A DNA stretch of 64,000 nucleotides from positions 186,001-250,000 of the forward strand of contig CAJTLN010000001.1 in NCBI GenBank assembly GCA_910577505.1, in the 5' to 3' direction. The translations under genes and the position numbers were made by a program. Of this stretch, positions 1-7,957 are shown piece after piece (within the stretch, counting starts at the first letter, position 1; the number at the start of each line of letters is the position of its first letter). This DNA comes from an uncultured Bacilli bacterium. Its GTDB lineage: Bacteria; Bacillota_I; Bacilli_A; RF39; UBA660. The notes under the pieces are model-generated. The model saw only the letters and a list, made by a program, of their open reading frames with translations, had not been told where the DNA came from and ran no database searches.

Positions 1-535
1 TAGTAACAGAATCAATATGATTTAAGAATGTAGAACAACACAAAGGTCTTCCACATTGCCCAATACCACAAATAGTTATCGCTTTATCTCTAGCACCTAT
101 CTGGCGCAATTCAATTCTTGTTTTATAAGCAGCAGCTAACTTCTTAGCTAACTCCCTAAAATCAACTCTCTCATCAGCAATAAAATTAAATAATAATTGT
201 TTTCTATCCAAAGTATAACTAGCATCTAAAATATTCATATCTAATTCTAATTCCTTAGCTATCTTTCTTGCTTTAGCTAAACACTTCTCCGCATCAGCTA
301 AATTCTTTAAATAAGTATCATAATCATCATCAGTAGAAACTCTTAATACTTTTTTCATCTCTTCAACTGGAATATTCACCTTGTTATTTTCAGCTTTATA
401 CATAACTTTTCCATACTGAATACCCTTTTCAGTCTCAACAACTACATATTTCCCAGCATCTACTTCTAAATTCTCACCATTAAAATAATAAATCTTACCT
501 TCGTTTTTTAATGTTATTCCATAAATATTACTCAT
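1..535 (-). CDS. ricT: RicT/YaaT PSP1-domain protein, partial (3' end outside window)
   Basis: The reading frame starts at the ATG at 533-535 and runs off the left edge, giving about 178 residues (MSNIYGITLKNEGKIYYF...). The second half is a PSP1 domain with the conserved stretch RIELRQIGARDKA followed by the cysteine-rich CGIGQCGRPLCC near the edge. In B. subtilis, RicT (YaaT) joins RicA and RicF in an iron-sulfur complex that works with RNase Y in mRNA maturation and affects competence and sporulation; the visible cysteines fit cluster ligands. The start overlaps the holB stop by 8 bp, so the two are translationally coupled, and holB-ricT is the usual Firmicutes order. The C-terminus cannot be judged. 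Confidence 0.88.
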   Translation of the reverse strand, partial: MSNIYGITLKNEGKIYYFNGENLEVDAGKYVVVETEKGIQYGKVMYKAENNKVNIPVEEMKKVLRVSTDDDYDTYLKNLADAEKCLAKARKIAKELELDMNILDASYTLDRKQLLFNFIADERVDFRELAKKLAAAYKTRIELRQIGARDKAITICGIGQCGRPLCCSTFLNHIDSVT

Positions 536-1361
536 AATATTTCCTCATTTCAATTACAAACTTATCTAAAATCAAATCAATATTTCCATTACTTTTAATA
601 TACTTTAATATTGTCTCTATTAAAACAACTATCTTAATAATATTTCCCGATTTTATTTCCCTTACCATATCTATCTTATCTAATCTCTCAGAAGAATAAC
701 AATCTTTCAAATAATATAACATAGTATTAAAAAAAATTTCCCATTCGATTCTCTCTTTATAATATCCACTCATATGAGTCTTATTATAAATTAAATCATC
801 TTTATTCTTATAAATTGCATTTAAATATAATTTTACATCTGTTAATATCTCATCATTTAAACTATCCACTATATTAACATCATAATAACAATTAAATATT
901 TGACATCTACTTCTAATCGTAGAAATAACATTTTCTTTATTTCCCGTAATAAAAATACCTAAAATATCATCTTCTGGCTCCTCTAAAAATTTAAGTAAAG
1001 TATTAGCACTAGAAGAATTAAATCTATCTGCTTCTCTTATAACATAAATATTAAACTTAGTAAACACTGGCTTAGTACTAAATTTTTCCATCATTGATAA
1101 AACTTGATCCTTCTTAATAAACTGTCCATCCGGACTTATTGTTATTAAACTAGGTAAATTATCTGTATCAATTAAATTGCATAAATTACAATCATTATCA
1201 CATTCTTCTTTATATTCAAATGGACAATTAATCTTTTTTATTAACTCTATAACATCATTAAAACACTTTTCAGAGTCATTTGTTTCAAGCAAAAAAGCAT
1301 GAGCTAACTTTTTCTCATGATATCTTTTTAATAACTCATTTACTACAGATGATTCACTCAT
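528..1361 (-). CDS. holB: DNA polymerase III delta-prime subunit
   Basis: Clamp-loader subunit that helps DnaX load the beta clamp. The protein begins MSESSVVNELLKRYHEKKLAHAFLLE, then has a zinc-type cysteine cluster (ECDNDCNLC), FIKKDQVLSMMEKFS, and the sensor region NTLLKFLEEPEDD followed by TIRSRCQIF, all typical of delta-prime/DnaX-like AAA proteins. A longer frame opens at 1382, but the ATG at 1361 has a good ribosome site (GGGGTGGAAGT just upstream) and fits the family start. It overlaps ricT downstream and follows the small bofA-like gene, as in Bacillus-type chromosomes. At 277 residues it is a little short for the family. Confidence 0.9.
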   Translation of the reverse strand: MSESSVVNELLKRYHEKKLAHAFLLETNDSEKCFNDVIELIKKINCPFEYKEECDNDCNLCNLIDTDNLPSLITISPDGQFIKKDQVLSMMEKFSTKPVFTKFNIYVIREADRFNSSSANTLLKFLEEPEDDILGIFITGNKENVISTIRSRCQIFNCYYDVNIVDSLNDEILTDVKLYLNAIYKNKDDLIYNKTHMSGYYKERIEWEIFFNTMLYYLKDCYSSERLDKIDMVREIKSGNIIKIVVLIETILKYIKSNGNIDLILDKFVIEMRKYYE

Positions 1362-1378
1362 ACTTCCACCCCAAATCA

Positions 1379-1561
1379 TCAAATCATAAATTTAATAGCA
1401 ATTATTGCAATAACTCCAAATATGCCTAAAAAAGAACTCATAAATATCGTAAATATATTAATAGGTATAACTATATTTATAGTACTAAACAAAACATTAA
1501 TACTATAAATACCAAAAATTCCAATACATAACTTCTTAACTATCTTCATAAAATTTTTCAT
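1379..1561 (-). CDS. bofA: Small BofA-like membrane protein
   Basis: A 60-residue, almost wholly hydrophobic protein with two membrane segments (about 8-27 and 33-58). The C-terminal part IPINIFTIFMSSFLGIFGVIAI matches the pattern of BofA (proline, N-x-FT, S-x-FLG-x-x-GV). In B. subtilis, BofA sits in the forespore outer membrane and holds the SpoIVFB protease inactive until the pro-sigma-K checkpoint. The position after recR and before holB is where bofA is found in Bacillus (recR-yaaL-bofA). It is shorter than the B. subtilis protein (about 87 residues), keeping mainly the C-terminal domain. An AAGGTG ribosome site lies 6 bases before the ATG. Without the context I would call it only a small membrane protein. 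Confidence 0.68.
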   Translation of the reverse strand: MKNFMKIVKKLCIGIFGIYSINVLFSTINIVIPINIFTIFMSSFLGIFGVIAIIAIKFMI

Positions 1562-1611
1562 ATTATCACCTTACTAATAATATGAAAAAACTTTATAAAT
1601 ATATGAATTCT

Positions 1612-2214
1612 TTAATCAGAAATCTTTTTACGATCACTTAATGCTCTATCTAATGTAATTTCATCTAAATAATCAATTTCTGCTCCCATTGGAATACCAT
1701 AAGATAACCTAGAAATTTCCACATTCTTACCTTCAAATATCTTTTTTAAATATAAAGTAGTAGTTTCTCCTTCAATAGTTGATTTCAAAGCTATAATTAA
1801 CTCTGGATGATCCAACTTTTCAACTCTCTCAACAAGACTAGCAATATTTATATCTTCAGGATTCACATCATCTATAGGCGAAATTAGTCCATTTAAGACA
1901 TGATACACTCCATTATAGTTTCCTGCCTTCTCAAAAGCAAAAACACTCTTATAATCCTCTAAAATGCATATTACAGACTTATTTCTGTGTCCACTAGAAC
2001 AAATATCACAAATATCCTTATCAGTAATATGACCACATACAGAACACGGATGCAAATCCCTCTTAGAATCTACCATTGCTTCAGCAAAAGATTCTACATC
2101 ATCTCCTGACAATTCTAATAAAGATAAAGCCATCCTCTCTGCACTCTTCTCGCCAATACCTGGTAACTTACGAAAATAATTAATTAAATCAGATAAAGAA
2201 TTAGGATATCCCAT
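1612..2214 (-). CDS. recR: Recombination mediator protein RecR
   Basis: RecR works with RecF and RecO to load RecA at single-strand gaps. The 200-residue length is normal. It opens with the helix-hairpin-helix region LPGIGEKSAERMALSLL (about residues 16-32), then a zinc finger CSVCGHITDKDICDIC (about 57-72), then a Toprim domain from ICILEDYKSVFAFEKAG. The C-terminal SRLSYGIPMGAEIDYLDEITLDRAL is the RecR signature. The start ATG overlaps the last base of ebfC, so the two genes form one transcription unit with dnaX upstream, the conserved dnaX-ebfC-recR order. Confidence 0.97.
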   Translation of the reverse strand: MGYPNSLSDLINYFRKLPGIGEKSAERMALSLLELSGDDVESFAEAMVDSKRDLHPCSVCGHITDKDICDICSSGHRNKSVICILEDYKSVFAFEKAGNYNGVYHVLNGLISPIDDVNPEDINIASLVERVEKLDHPELIIALKSTIEGETTTLYLKKIFEGKNVEISRLSYGIPMGAEIDYLDEITLDRALSDRKKISD

Positions 2215-2507
2215 TAGAACAACCCATTTAATTGACTTCCATATGCACCTAATACACTTTCAGTCTCTTTATCAATTTGAGCCATAGCATCATTAACAGC
2301 TATAACAAACATATCTTCAATTATTTCCTTATCGTCACTATCAATATCACTCTTAATTTTAGTAGAAACTAACTTCTTATCTCCAGTAAATACTACTTCT
2401 ACTAACTCAGAAGTACCAGTAAAAGTCTTCTTATTTAACTCATCCTTCTTCTTAGTAATATCCCTTTGCATTTTTTGCGCTTGTTGCATTAAAGCTTGCA
2501 TATTCAT
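2214..2507 (-). CDS. ebfC: YbaB/EbfC family nucleoid-associated protein
   Basis: A 97-residue protein beginning MNMQALMQQAQKMQRDITKKK, the glutamine/methionine-rich N-terminal helix of the YbaB/EbfC family, followed by the beta-rich core (EVVFTGDKKLVSTKI) and a second helix ending GLF. Family members form tweezer-shaped dimers that bind DNA and are almost always encoded between dnaX and recR, as here. A ribosome site AGAGGGAAA lies about 9 bases before the start. Confidence 0.93.
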   Translation of the reverse strand: MNMQALMQQAQKMQRDITKKKDELNKKTFTGTSELVEVVFTGDKKLVSTKIKSDIDSDDKEIIEDMFVIAVNDAMAQIDKETESVLGAYGSQLNGLF

Positions 2508-2528
2508 AATTTATTTCCCTCTTTCTTA

Positions 2529-4241
2529 TTATTCAACTTCAAATGTTCCAAAAATATCCTTAGCTACTGCTTCCATATCATCATTAGACACACTAACAGT
2601 ACTATTTTCTTCAGAACTACTAGATGAATCTTCTTCTTCATCTATATAACTATATTGTATTTTATTCTTAAGATTAAATCTATACTTTTCTGTCTCTTTT
2701 GCCCACAAATTTTCATTAATCGCCGCAAATCTATAATTATTTCCCGAATAATCACTATAATATTTCTCCAAAACATCAATTGTATTGTTAATAAGTTCAT
2801 TTGTACTAACAATCTTACTCTGAATTAAAACATACCTATCAGAAGCTGCTAGTATGGCAGTATCTGCAAGTAATGAAATTAAATTTCTATCTTTAGTCAT
2901 TAAAGAATTCATAAAATCAACCCATGATCCAGAAATACTATTCTTTTGTTTTTTTGATGCATTAACAAAACAATTATTAATTCTAATATTCAAATCTATT
3001 GTATTCTTACTTGTATTGTTAATAACTTCCTCTTTTTCAACAACTTCTTGTTCTTCTTTTTCATTTCTATCTTCAACAACTTCTTCTTTTGGTTTACTCA
3101 CAACTACAGTTTTAGTATCTGCCTCTATAGTTTTCATCTTAGAATCAGTACTAACCTTATTTCCCACTGACTCCTTATTCTCCACAACAATGTTTTGAAC
3201 AGCTCTATCATTATTTCCCGCATTTGTATACTTAAGCAAAACAATCTCAATTAAAACATATGGATCAATATTAATATTGACATTTGACAAACATTCATTT
3301 AAATCAAAAATCATATTATAAATATCATCAAAATACATATCATGCCTAGCTTTACCAGACTTAATATCAATAGCTGTTTTCCTTAACTCAAAAATAAACT
3401 TCTCAATAAATACAGAATAATTAGTCCCGCTTTCCTTAATATTTCCCAAAATCTCAAGCAAATTATTTGCATTACTCTCTTCAATACTTGTTAATAACTC
3501 ATCAATTTTTTTAACTGAAACACTACCAAAATAATTAGAAACCATATCCAAAGTAATCTCTGTATCATCACTAGATAACTGATCTAACATTCCTAACGCA
3601 TCACGCATTCCACCAGCTGATATTAAAGCAATCTCTTCTAATGCTTCATCATTAATCTTAATAGATTCTTCATCACAAACACTCTTTAAGCGTCCTATAA
3701 TAGCTTGCTTATTTACTGGTTTAAAATCAAATCTTTGACACCTAGACAAAATAGTAATTGGAACATCCTGAATATCGGTAGTAGCTAAAATAAATACCAC
3801 ATGAGATGGTGGTTCCTCCAAAGTAAGCAACAAAGCATTAAATGCACTAGCAGTAAGCATATGAACCTCATCTATTATATAAACTTTATACTTAGAACTA
3901 GAAGGCACCAATTTTACATTGTTAATAAGTTCCCTAATTTCATCAACTCCATTATTAGATGCAGCATCAATTTCAATAATATCTGGACTTTCCTTAAAAG
4001 ATAAACATGAAACACAATCATTACAGGGATTTCCATTAACTGGATGCTCACAATTTAGCGCCTTTGCAAAAATCTTAGCACTACTCGTCTTACCTGTACC
4101 ACGTGGTCCAGTAAAAATATAAGCGTGAGCATGCCTTCCACTACTAATAGCATTCTTTAACATCTCCACTATATAATCTTGTCCCACAACATTTTCAAAG
4201 TCATTAGGTCTATATTTTCTATATAAAACTTTATAGCTCAT
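2529..4241 (-). CDS. dnaX: DNA polymerase III gamma/tau subunit
   Basis: Clamp-loader ATPase of the replicative polymerase. It starts MSYKVLYRKYRPNDFENVVGQ, the invariant DnaX opening. Walker A GPRGTGKTSSAK lies near residues 45-56, a zinc module with cysteines in ALNCEHPVNGNPCNDCVSC at about 63-81, Walker B IDEVHML near 124-130, and the sensor TILSRCQRFDF follows. After about residue 360 comes a charged, low-complexity linker rich in K, E, V and N, then a tau-like C-terminal domain and an acidic serine-rich tail. At 570 residues it is full length. A GGAGG site lies 7 bases before the ATG. I saw no obvious slippery site for a separate gamma form. Confidence 0.97.
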   Translation of the reverse strand: MSYKVLYRKYRPNDFENVVGQDYIVEMLKNAISSGRHAHAYIFTGPRGTGKTSSAKIFAKALNCEHPVNGNPCNDCVSCLSFKESPDIIEIDAASNNGVDEIRELINNVKLVPSSSKYKVYIIDEVHMLTASAFNALLLTLEEPPSHVVFILATTDIQDVPITILSRCQRFDFKPVNKQAIIGRLKSVCDEESIKINDEALEEIALISAGGMRDALGMLDQLSSDDTEITLDMVSNYFGSVSVKKIDELLTSIEESNANNLLEILGNIKESGTNYSVFIEKFIFELRKTAIDIKSGKARHDMYFDDIYNMIFDLNECLSNVNINIDPYVLIEIVLLKYTNAGNNDRAVQNIVVENKESVGNKVSTDSKMKTIEADTKTVVVSKPKEEVVEDRNEKEEQEVVEKEEVINNTSKNTIDLNIRINNCFVNASKKQKNSISGSWVDFMNSLMTKDRNLISLLADTAILAASDRYVLIQSKIVSTNELINNTIDVLEKYYSDYSGNNYRFAAINENLWAKETEKYRFNLKNKIQYSYIDEEEDSSSSSEENSTVSVSNDDMEAVAKDIFGTFEVE

Positions 4242-4285
4242 AATAAAACCTCCTGTGGATTATTATAACACAAAAAAAGAGGATT

Positions 4286-4717
4286 TTATCTCCTATTATC
4301 AAAAAAACTTGTTAATAAATCATTAAAATACTCCTTATATTCATCATAATCTTCTACTATAGACTTATCAATAGATACAAAATCGTTATTACAATCACTT
4401 TTCTTAGGTAAAAAATAATAAATATAATCTAATCTACACTCTTTTATAACCATAGAACACATATTACATGGCTCCAAAGTAACAAACATCGAATAACCAT
4501 CAAGTCTCCAATCTCTTATCTTCTTTTCAGCTTTATTTATAGCAAGAACTTCTGCATGTCCTAATACATTACATGACTTTTGACGATTATTACAAGCATG
4601 ACTAATGATCTTTCCTCCAGAATCAACAATAACTGCACTAACAGGTATTTCATCACGTTTAAAAGCCCTATTTGCATCCTTTTTCAAGATATTTAACACT
4701 TTTTCATCTATTTTCAT
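4286..4717 (-). CDS. tadA: tRNA-specific adenosine deaminase TadA
   Basis: Converts A34 to inosine in tRNA-Arg(ACG). The zinc and catalytic motifs are present: HAEVLAI (His and catalytic Glu) and EPCNMCSMVI (the two zinc Cys). The open frame extends to 4744, but the ATG at 4717 has TTAGGAGAAAT directly upstream and gives the usual start MKIDEKVLNILKKDA. The upstream alternative would read into the SRP RNA terminator. The tadA, SRP RNA and dnaX cluster is conserved in Firmicutes. The protein is 143 residues, slightly short at the C-terminus. Confidence 0.94.
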   Translation of the reverse strand: MKIDEKVLNILKKDANRAFKRDEIPVSAVIVDSGGKIISHACNNRQKSCNVLGHAEVLAINKAEKKIRDWRLDGYSMFVTLEPCNMCSMVIKECRLDYIYYFLPKKSDCNNDFVSIDKSIVEDYDEYKEYFNDLLTSFFDNRR

Positions 4718-4730
4718 ATAATTTCTCCTA

Positions 4731-4813
4731 AAAAAAAAGTGCACACAGATAGAGATTGATGTGGCTGCTACCTTCCGGTCCTGACCAGGTTACAATATAA
4801 CTGTTGCACGAAC
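4731..4813 (-). ncRNA. ffs: Signal recognition particle RNA (small 4.5S type)
   Basis: The minus strand holds the universal SRP helix-8 core: GGTCAGGACCGGAAGGTAGC, with the symmetric loop and GGAA tetraloop. The ends pair as GTGCA-ACAG with CTGT-G-TGCAC and are followed at once by nine T residues, a combined RNA end and terminator. The RNA is about 83 nt, so it lacks the Alu domain of the B. subtilis 271-nt scRNA and resembles the short form. Its place between tadA and the dnaX cluster matches other Firmicutes. Confidence 0.95.
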
Positions 4814-4817
4814 ATAT

Positions 4818-4845
4818 ATTATCAAATAAAAATGCTAAAAGTCAA
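4818..4845 (-). promoter_or_regulatory. Sigma-A-type promoter of the SRP RNA
   Basis: On the minus strand TTGACT (4840-4845) and GATAAT (4818-4823) are separated by 16 bp. Transcription would begin about 6 bases later, at the predicted 5' end of the SRP RNA. Confidence 0.75.
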
Positions 4846-4857
4846 TAATAACTTTTA

Positions 4858-4873
4858 TGTTCCACGTGAAACC
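4858..4873. promoter_or_regulatory. parS: parS site 1
   Basis: TGTTCCACGTGAAACC differs by one terminal base from the B. subtilis-type parS consensus TGTTCCACGTGAAACA, the loading site of ParB/Spo0J. A ParB gene is present at 51189. Confidence 0.9.
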
Positions 4874-4935
4874 TTGTAAAACTAGACATATACACTAGCT
4901 TTTTATTTCCCACGACTATAATTTATCAACAATTT

Positions 4936-4951
4936 TATTTCCCGGGAAATA
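4936..4951. promoter_or_regulatory. Noc-binding site (NBS) 1
   Basis: TATTTCCCGGGAAATA is a perfect palindrome containing the Noc consensus ATTTCCCGGGAAAT. It lies between parS sites 1 and 2. A Noc-like gene is at 20892. Confidence 0.85.
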
Positions 4952-5092
4952 TACTAAAAAAAACTGAAGAAACTACAAAAAAAGAAATTTAAAAATAATT
5001 AAAATATTAAAAATCTAAATAAAATTAATCACTAAAATACTTCAATTTTAACTGCTATATTAAAGAAATTAACTTTATAAATATATAAACAA

Positions 5093-5108
5093 TGTTCCAC
5101 GTGAAACA
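5093..5108. promoter_or_regulatory. parS: parS site 2 (perfect)
   Basis: TGTTCCACGTGAAACA is an exact match to the Bacillus parS consensus, the strongest of the three sites. Confidence 0.95.
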
Positions 5109-5150
5109 TTGTTTTCCACAGTAAAATATTAAGAAAAAATTTATGTACAT

Positions 5151-5197
5151 AAAAAGAATCGAAATGATAACTTATTCAGTCATTGCTATTTCGATTC
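5151..5197 (-). terminator. Probable terminator downstream of gyrA
   Basis: On the minus strand GAATCGAAAT (5188-5197) and its partner ATTTCGATTC (5156-5165) form a perfect 10-bp stem around a 22-nt loop, followed by TTTTT. It lies about 200 bp beyond the gyrA stop, so it may end the gyrA message or be the 3' end of a small RNA. Confidence 0.55.
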
Positions 5198-5300
5198 CAA
5201 TTTCATTCATCATATTTTGTGATTTTTTGGCTTATATTAGGCAAAAAATTACGTTTTTTTACTTTCAAAATATAATTTTTTCTATAAATAATATTAACTA

Positions 5301-5316
5301 TGTTCCACGTGGAACT
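5301..5316. promoter_or_regulatory. parS: parS-like site 3
   Basis: TGTTCCACGTGGAACT has a perfect GTTCCACGTGGAAC core, one or two bases from consensus. It sits 85 bp from the gyrA stop codon. Confidence 0.8.
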
Positions 5317-5400
5317 TGTTTATCAACAAATACTTTTTTACTTTAAAATATGTCAGGAGATTAATCCACACTTATTTGTGTTTTTTTATAATTCCACATT

Positions 5401-7950
5401 TTATTCTGTGGTATTGTTATCAACCTTTTCTTCACTAACTACCTCATTGTTATCCACAACTACATTTTCATTAGCTACCTGACTTTCATTGTTAACAACT
5501 TCAGAATTATCAACACCTTCTGCAGGAATTTCTTCTTCCTTCTCTTTATCCACTAAACTAATTGTAGCAACAATATGCTCATCTTTCAAGTTAATTAATC
5601 TAACTCCTTGTGTAACACGTCCTAAAACATTAATTTGATCAAGTGGCATACGCATTACCATACCAGCATCAGTAATAATTACTAAATCAGTATCTGGTCT
5701 TGCTATCTTAAATGCTGCAATATCACCATTCTTATCAGTTATACTCAATGCTTTAACACCTTTACTACCACGTTTTGTTTCTCTATATTCAGAAACTTTA
5801 GACTGCTTTCCATAACCTTTCTTAGTTACAATAATTACAGTATCGTCATCTCGAGCTATTTCAGCCCCAATACAAGACGAATCATCCAATTCAATACCTT
5901 TTACTCCAGAAGCAGTTCTTCCCATTATACGTACGTCATTTTCATTAAATTTAACCATACGCCCACCACTAGATCCAAGAAGTACAAAATCATTACCAGT
6001 AGTCTTTCTAACAGAAATTAACTCATCATCCTCTTTTAGAGTAATACAAATCTTTCCACCACTTCTAATAGAATCAAATTCAGATACTTGAGTACGTTTA
6101 ACTAAACCAGATTTAGTTACAAACAACAAGTTATCAACCTCTTCATCCTTAGAAATTTTAATAATAGAATTTACTAACTCATCCTTCTCTATTGGTAATA
6201 AGTTAACAACAGGTAAACCTTTAGATTGTCTACTAAATTCAGGTATTTCATACCCTTTTAACCTATAAACTTTACCCTTATTAGTAAAGAACAATACATG
6301 ATCATGAGTTTGAATATTAATCATTTGATCAACAAAATCCTCTTCATTAGTAGCCATACCCTTAATACCAACGCCACCTCTATTTTGTGACTTAAATGTA
6401 TCGGAAGTAGTTCTCTTAATATAACCTTTACTTGTTAATGCAATAATAACATCTTCATTAGGTATCAAAGACTCATCTTCAATATAATCAATAGCAGTCA
6501 TATCTATCTTAGTACGTCTTTCATCACCAAACTTATTCTTAATTTCAGTCATTTCTTCCTTAATAATATTAAGTACTTTCTCTTCACTAGCTAAAATAGA
6601 TCTTAACTCATCAATTTCCTTCATTAATTCAGCTAACTCAGCTTCTATCTTATCTCTTTCTAATCCAGTTAAACGACGTAATCTCATTTCTAGAATAGCT
6701 TGTGCTTGAATCTCAGTTAAACCAAATCTATTCATTAATCCAGTTTGTGCTTCTTGATCACTTTTAGAAGCTCTGATTAACTTAACAACTTCATCTATAT
6801 TATCTAAAGCAATTTTTAATCCCTCTAAAATATGAGCTCTCTTCTCTGCTTTATCTAAATTAAACTTAGTTCTTCTTATAATAACTTCTTTTTGATATTC
6901 AACATACTTAGCTATAATATCTTTTAATCCCAAAGTCTTAGGAACACCTTGGTCTAACATCAAAAGAATTATACCAAAATTAGTTTGAAAATCTGTATGT
7001 TTATATAATTGATTTAATACTACTTGTGGATTAGCATCCTTCTTTAAAGTAATAGTAATCTTAATTCCATTCTTTAAATCAACATGATAATCAGTAATAC
7101 CTTCAATTACTTTATTATGTACTAAATCAGCAACTTTATTCTTTAAGTCTCCAGTATTAACACCATATGGTACCTCATCAACAACTATATAATGTCTACC
7201 GTTTTTTTCTTCTATAGTAGCTTTACTTCTAATGGTAATAGAGCCTCTACCAGTCTCATAAGCTTTTCTAATACCAGAATTACCTAAAATAATACCTCCA
7301 GTAGGAAAATCAGGCCCTTTAACTATTTGCATTAATCCATCTAAATCAATATCAGGATTATCTATATAAGCAATACATCCATCAATTACTTCACATAAGT
7401 TATGGGGAGGAATATTTGTTGCCATACCAACAGCAATACCCATAGTACCATTTACTAAGATATTAGGATATCTACAAGGAAGTATTGCTGGTTCTTTTTC
7501 TGAGTCATCAAAGTTAGGAACCATATCTACAGTATCCTTGTTGATATCTCTTAATAATTCTAAAGACATCTTAGACAATCTAGACTCCGTATAACGCATG
7601 GCTGCAGCACCATAACCTTCAATGTTACCGAAATTTCCATGGCCATCAACAAGCATATAACGGTAACTAAAATCTTGTGCCATACGAACCATTGCTTCAT
7701 AAATAGATGAATCACCATGTGGATGGTATTTACCCATTACATCTCCAACAATTCTTGCACTCTTTTTATGAGGTTTATCAGGTGTATAACCAGATTCATA
7801 CATTGAATAAAGTATTCTTCTATGAACAGGTTTTAAACCATCTCTTAAATCTGGTAAAGCACGAGATACAATAACGCTCATAGAATAATCCAAGAATGAA
7901 TCTCTAACCTCTTTTACAATATTATTTTGTTCTAATCTATCCACAACCAT
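5401..7950 (-). CDS. gyrA: DNA gyrase subunit A
   Basis: Breakage-reunion subunit of gyrase. The quinolone-resistance region is intact (GKYHPHGDSSIYEAMVRMAQ), the catalytic tyrosine lies in AAMRYTESRLSK (about residue 123), and a GyrA-box variant (QNRGGVG) heads the C-terminal DNA-wrapping beta-pinwheel. The C-terminus carries an acidic E/V/N-rich tail of about 45 residues. The ATG at 7950 has GGAGG only 3-4 bases away. A GTG two codons in (7944) has better spacing and could be the real start. It lies 7 bp after gyrB in a comK-recF-gyrB-gyrA series. Confidence 0.97.
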   Translation of the reverse strand: MVVDRLEQNNIVKEVRDSFLDYSMSVIVSRALPDLRDGLKPVHRRILYSMYESGYTPDKPHKKSARIVGDVMGKYHPHGDSSIYEAMVRMAQDFSYRYMLVDGHGNFGNIEGYGAAAMRYTESRLSKMSLELLRDINKDTVDMVPNFDDSEKEPAILPCRYPNILVNGTMGIAVGMATNIPPHNLCEVIDGCIAYIDNPDIDLDGLMQIVKGPDFPTGGIILGNSGIRKAYETGRGSITIRSKATIEEKNGRHYIVVDEVPYGVNTGDLKNKVADLVHNKVIEGITDYHVDLKNGIKITITLKKDANPQVVLNQLYKHTDFQTNFGIILLMLDQGVPKTLGLKDIIAKYVEYQKEVIIRRTKFNLDKAEKRAHILEGLKIALDNIDEVVKLIRASKSDQEAQTGLMNRFGLTEIQAQAILEMRLRRLTGLERDKIEAELAELMKEIDELRSILASEEKVLNIIKEEMTEIKNKFGDERRTKIDMTAIDYIEDESLIPNEDVIIALTSKGYIKRTTSDTFKSQNRGGVGIKGMATNEEDFVDQMINIQTHDHVLFFTNKGKVYRLKGYEIPEFSRQSKGLPVVNLLPIEKDELVNSIIKISKDEEVDNLLFVTKSGLVKRTQVSEFDSIRSGGKICITLKEDDELISVRKTTGNDFVLLGSSGGRMVKFNENDVRIMGRTASGVKGIELDDSSCIGAEIARDDDTVIIVTKKGYGKQSKVSEYRETKRGSKGVKALSITDKNGDIAAFKIARPDTDLVIITDAGMVMRMPLDQINVLGRVTQGVRLINLKDEHIVATISLVDKEKEEEIPAEGVDNSEVVNNESQVANENVVVDNNEVVSEEKVDNNTTE

Positions 7951-7957
7951 TCACCTC

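Larger units (their letters stand above)
4846..5400. other. Noncoding segregation segment between gyrA and the SRP RNA
   Basis: About 560 bp with no credible gene. It holds three parS-like palindromes, one perfect Noc site, two TTATCAACA DnaA-box-like nonamers (4923-4931 and 5320-5328) and several hairpins. The short plus-strand frames here read straight through the parS sites and have no ribosome sites, so I treat the segment as a centromere-like cis element. Confidence 0.7.

Noticed and set aside
5143..5482. Two plus-strand frames of 60-67 residues near gyrA
   Set aside because: They read through parS site 3 or the gyrA tail, lack ribosome sites and have no protein-like pattern.
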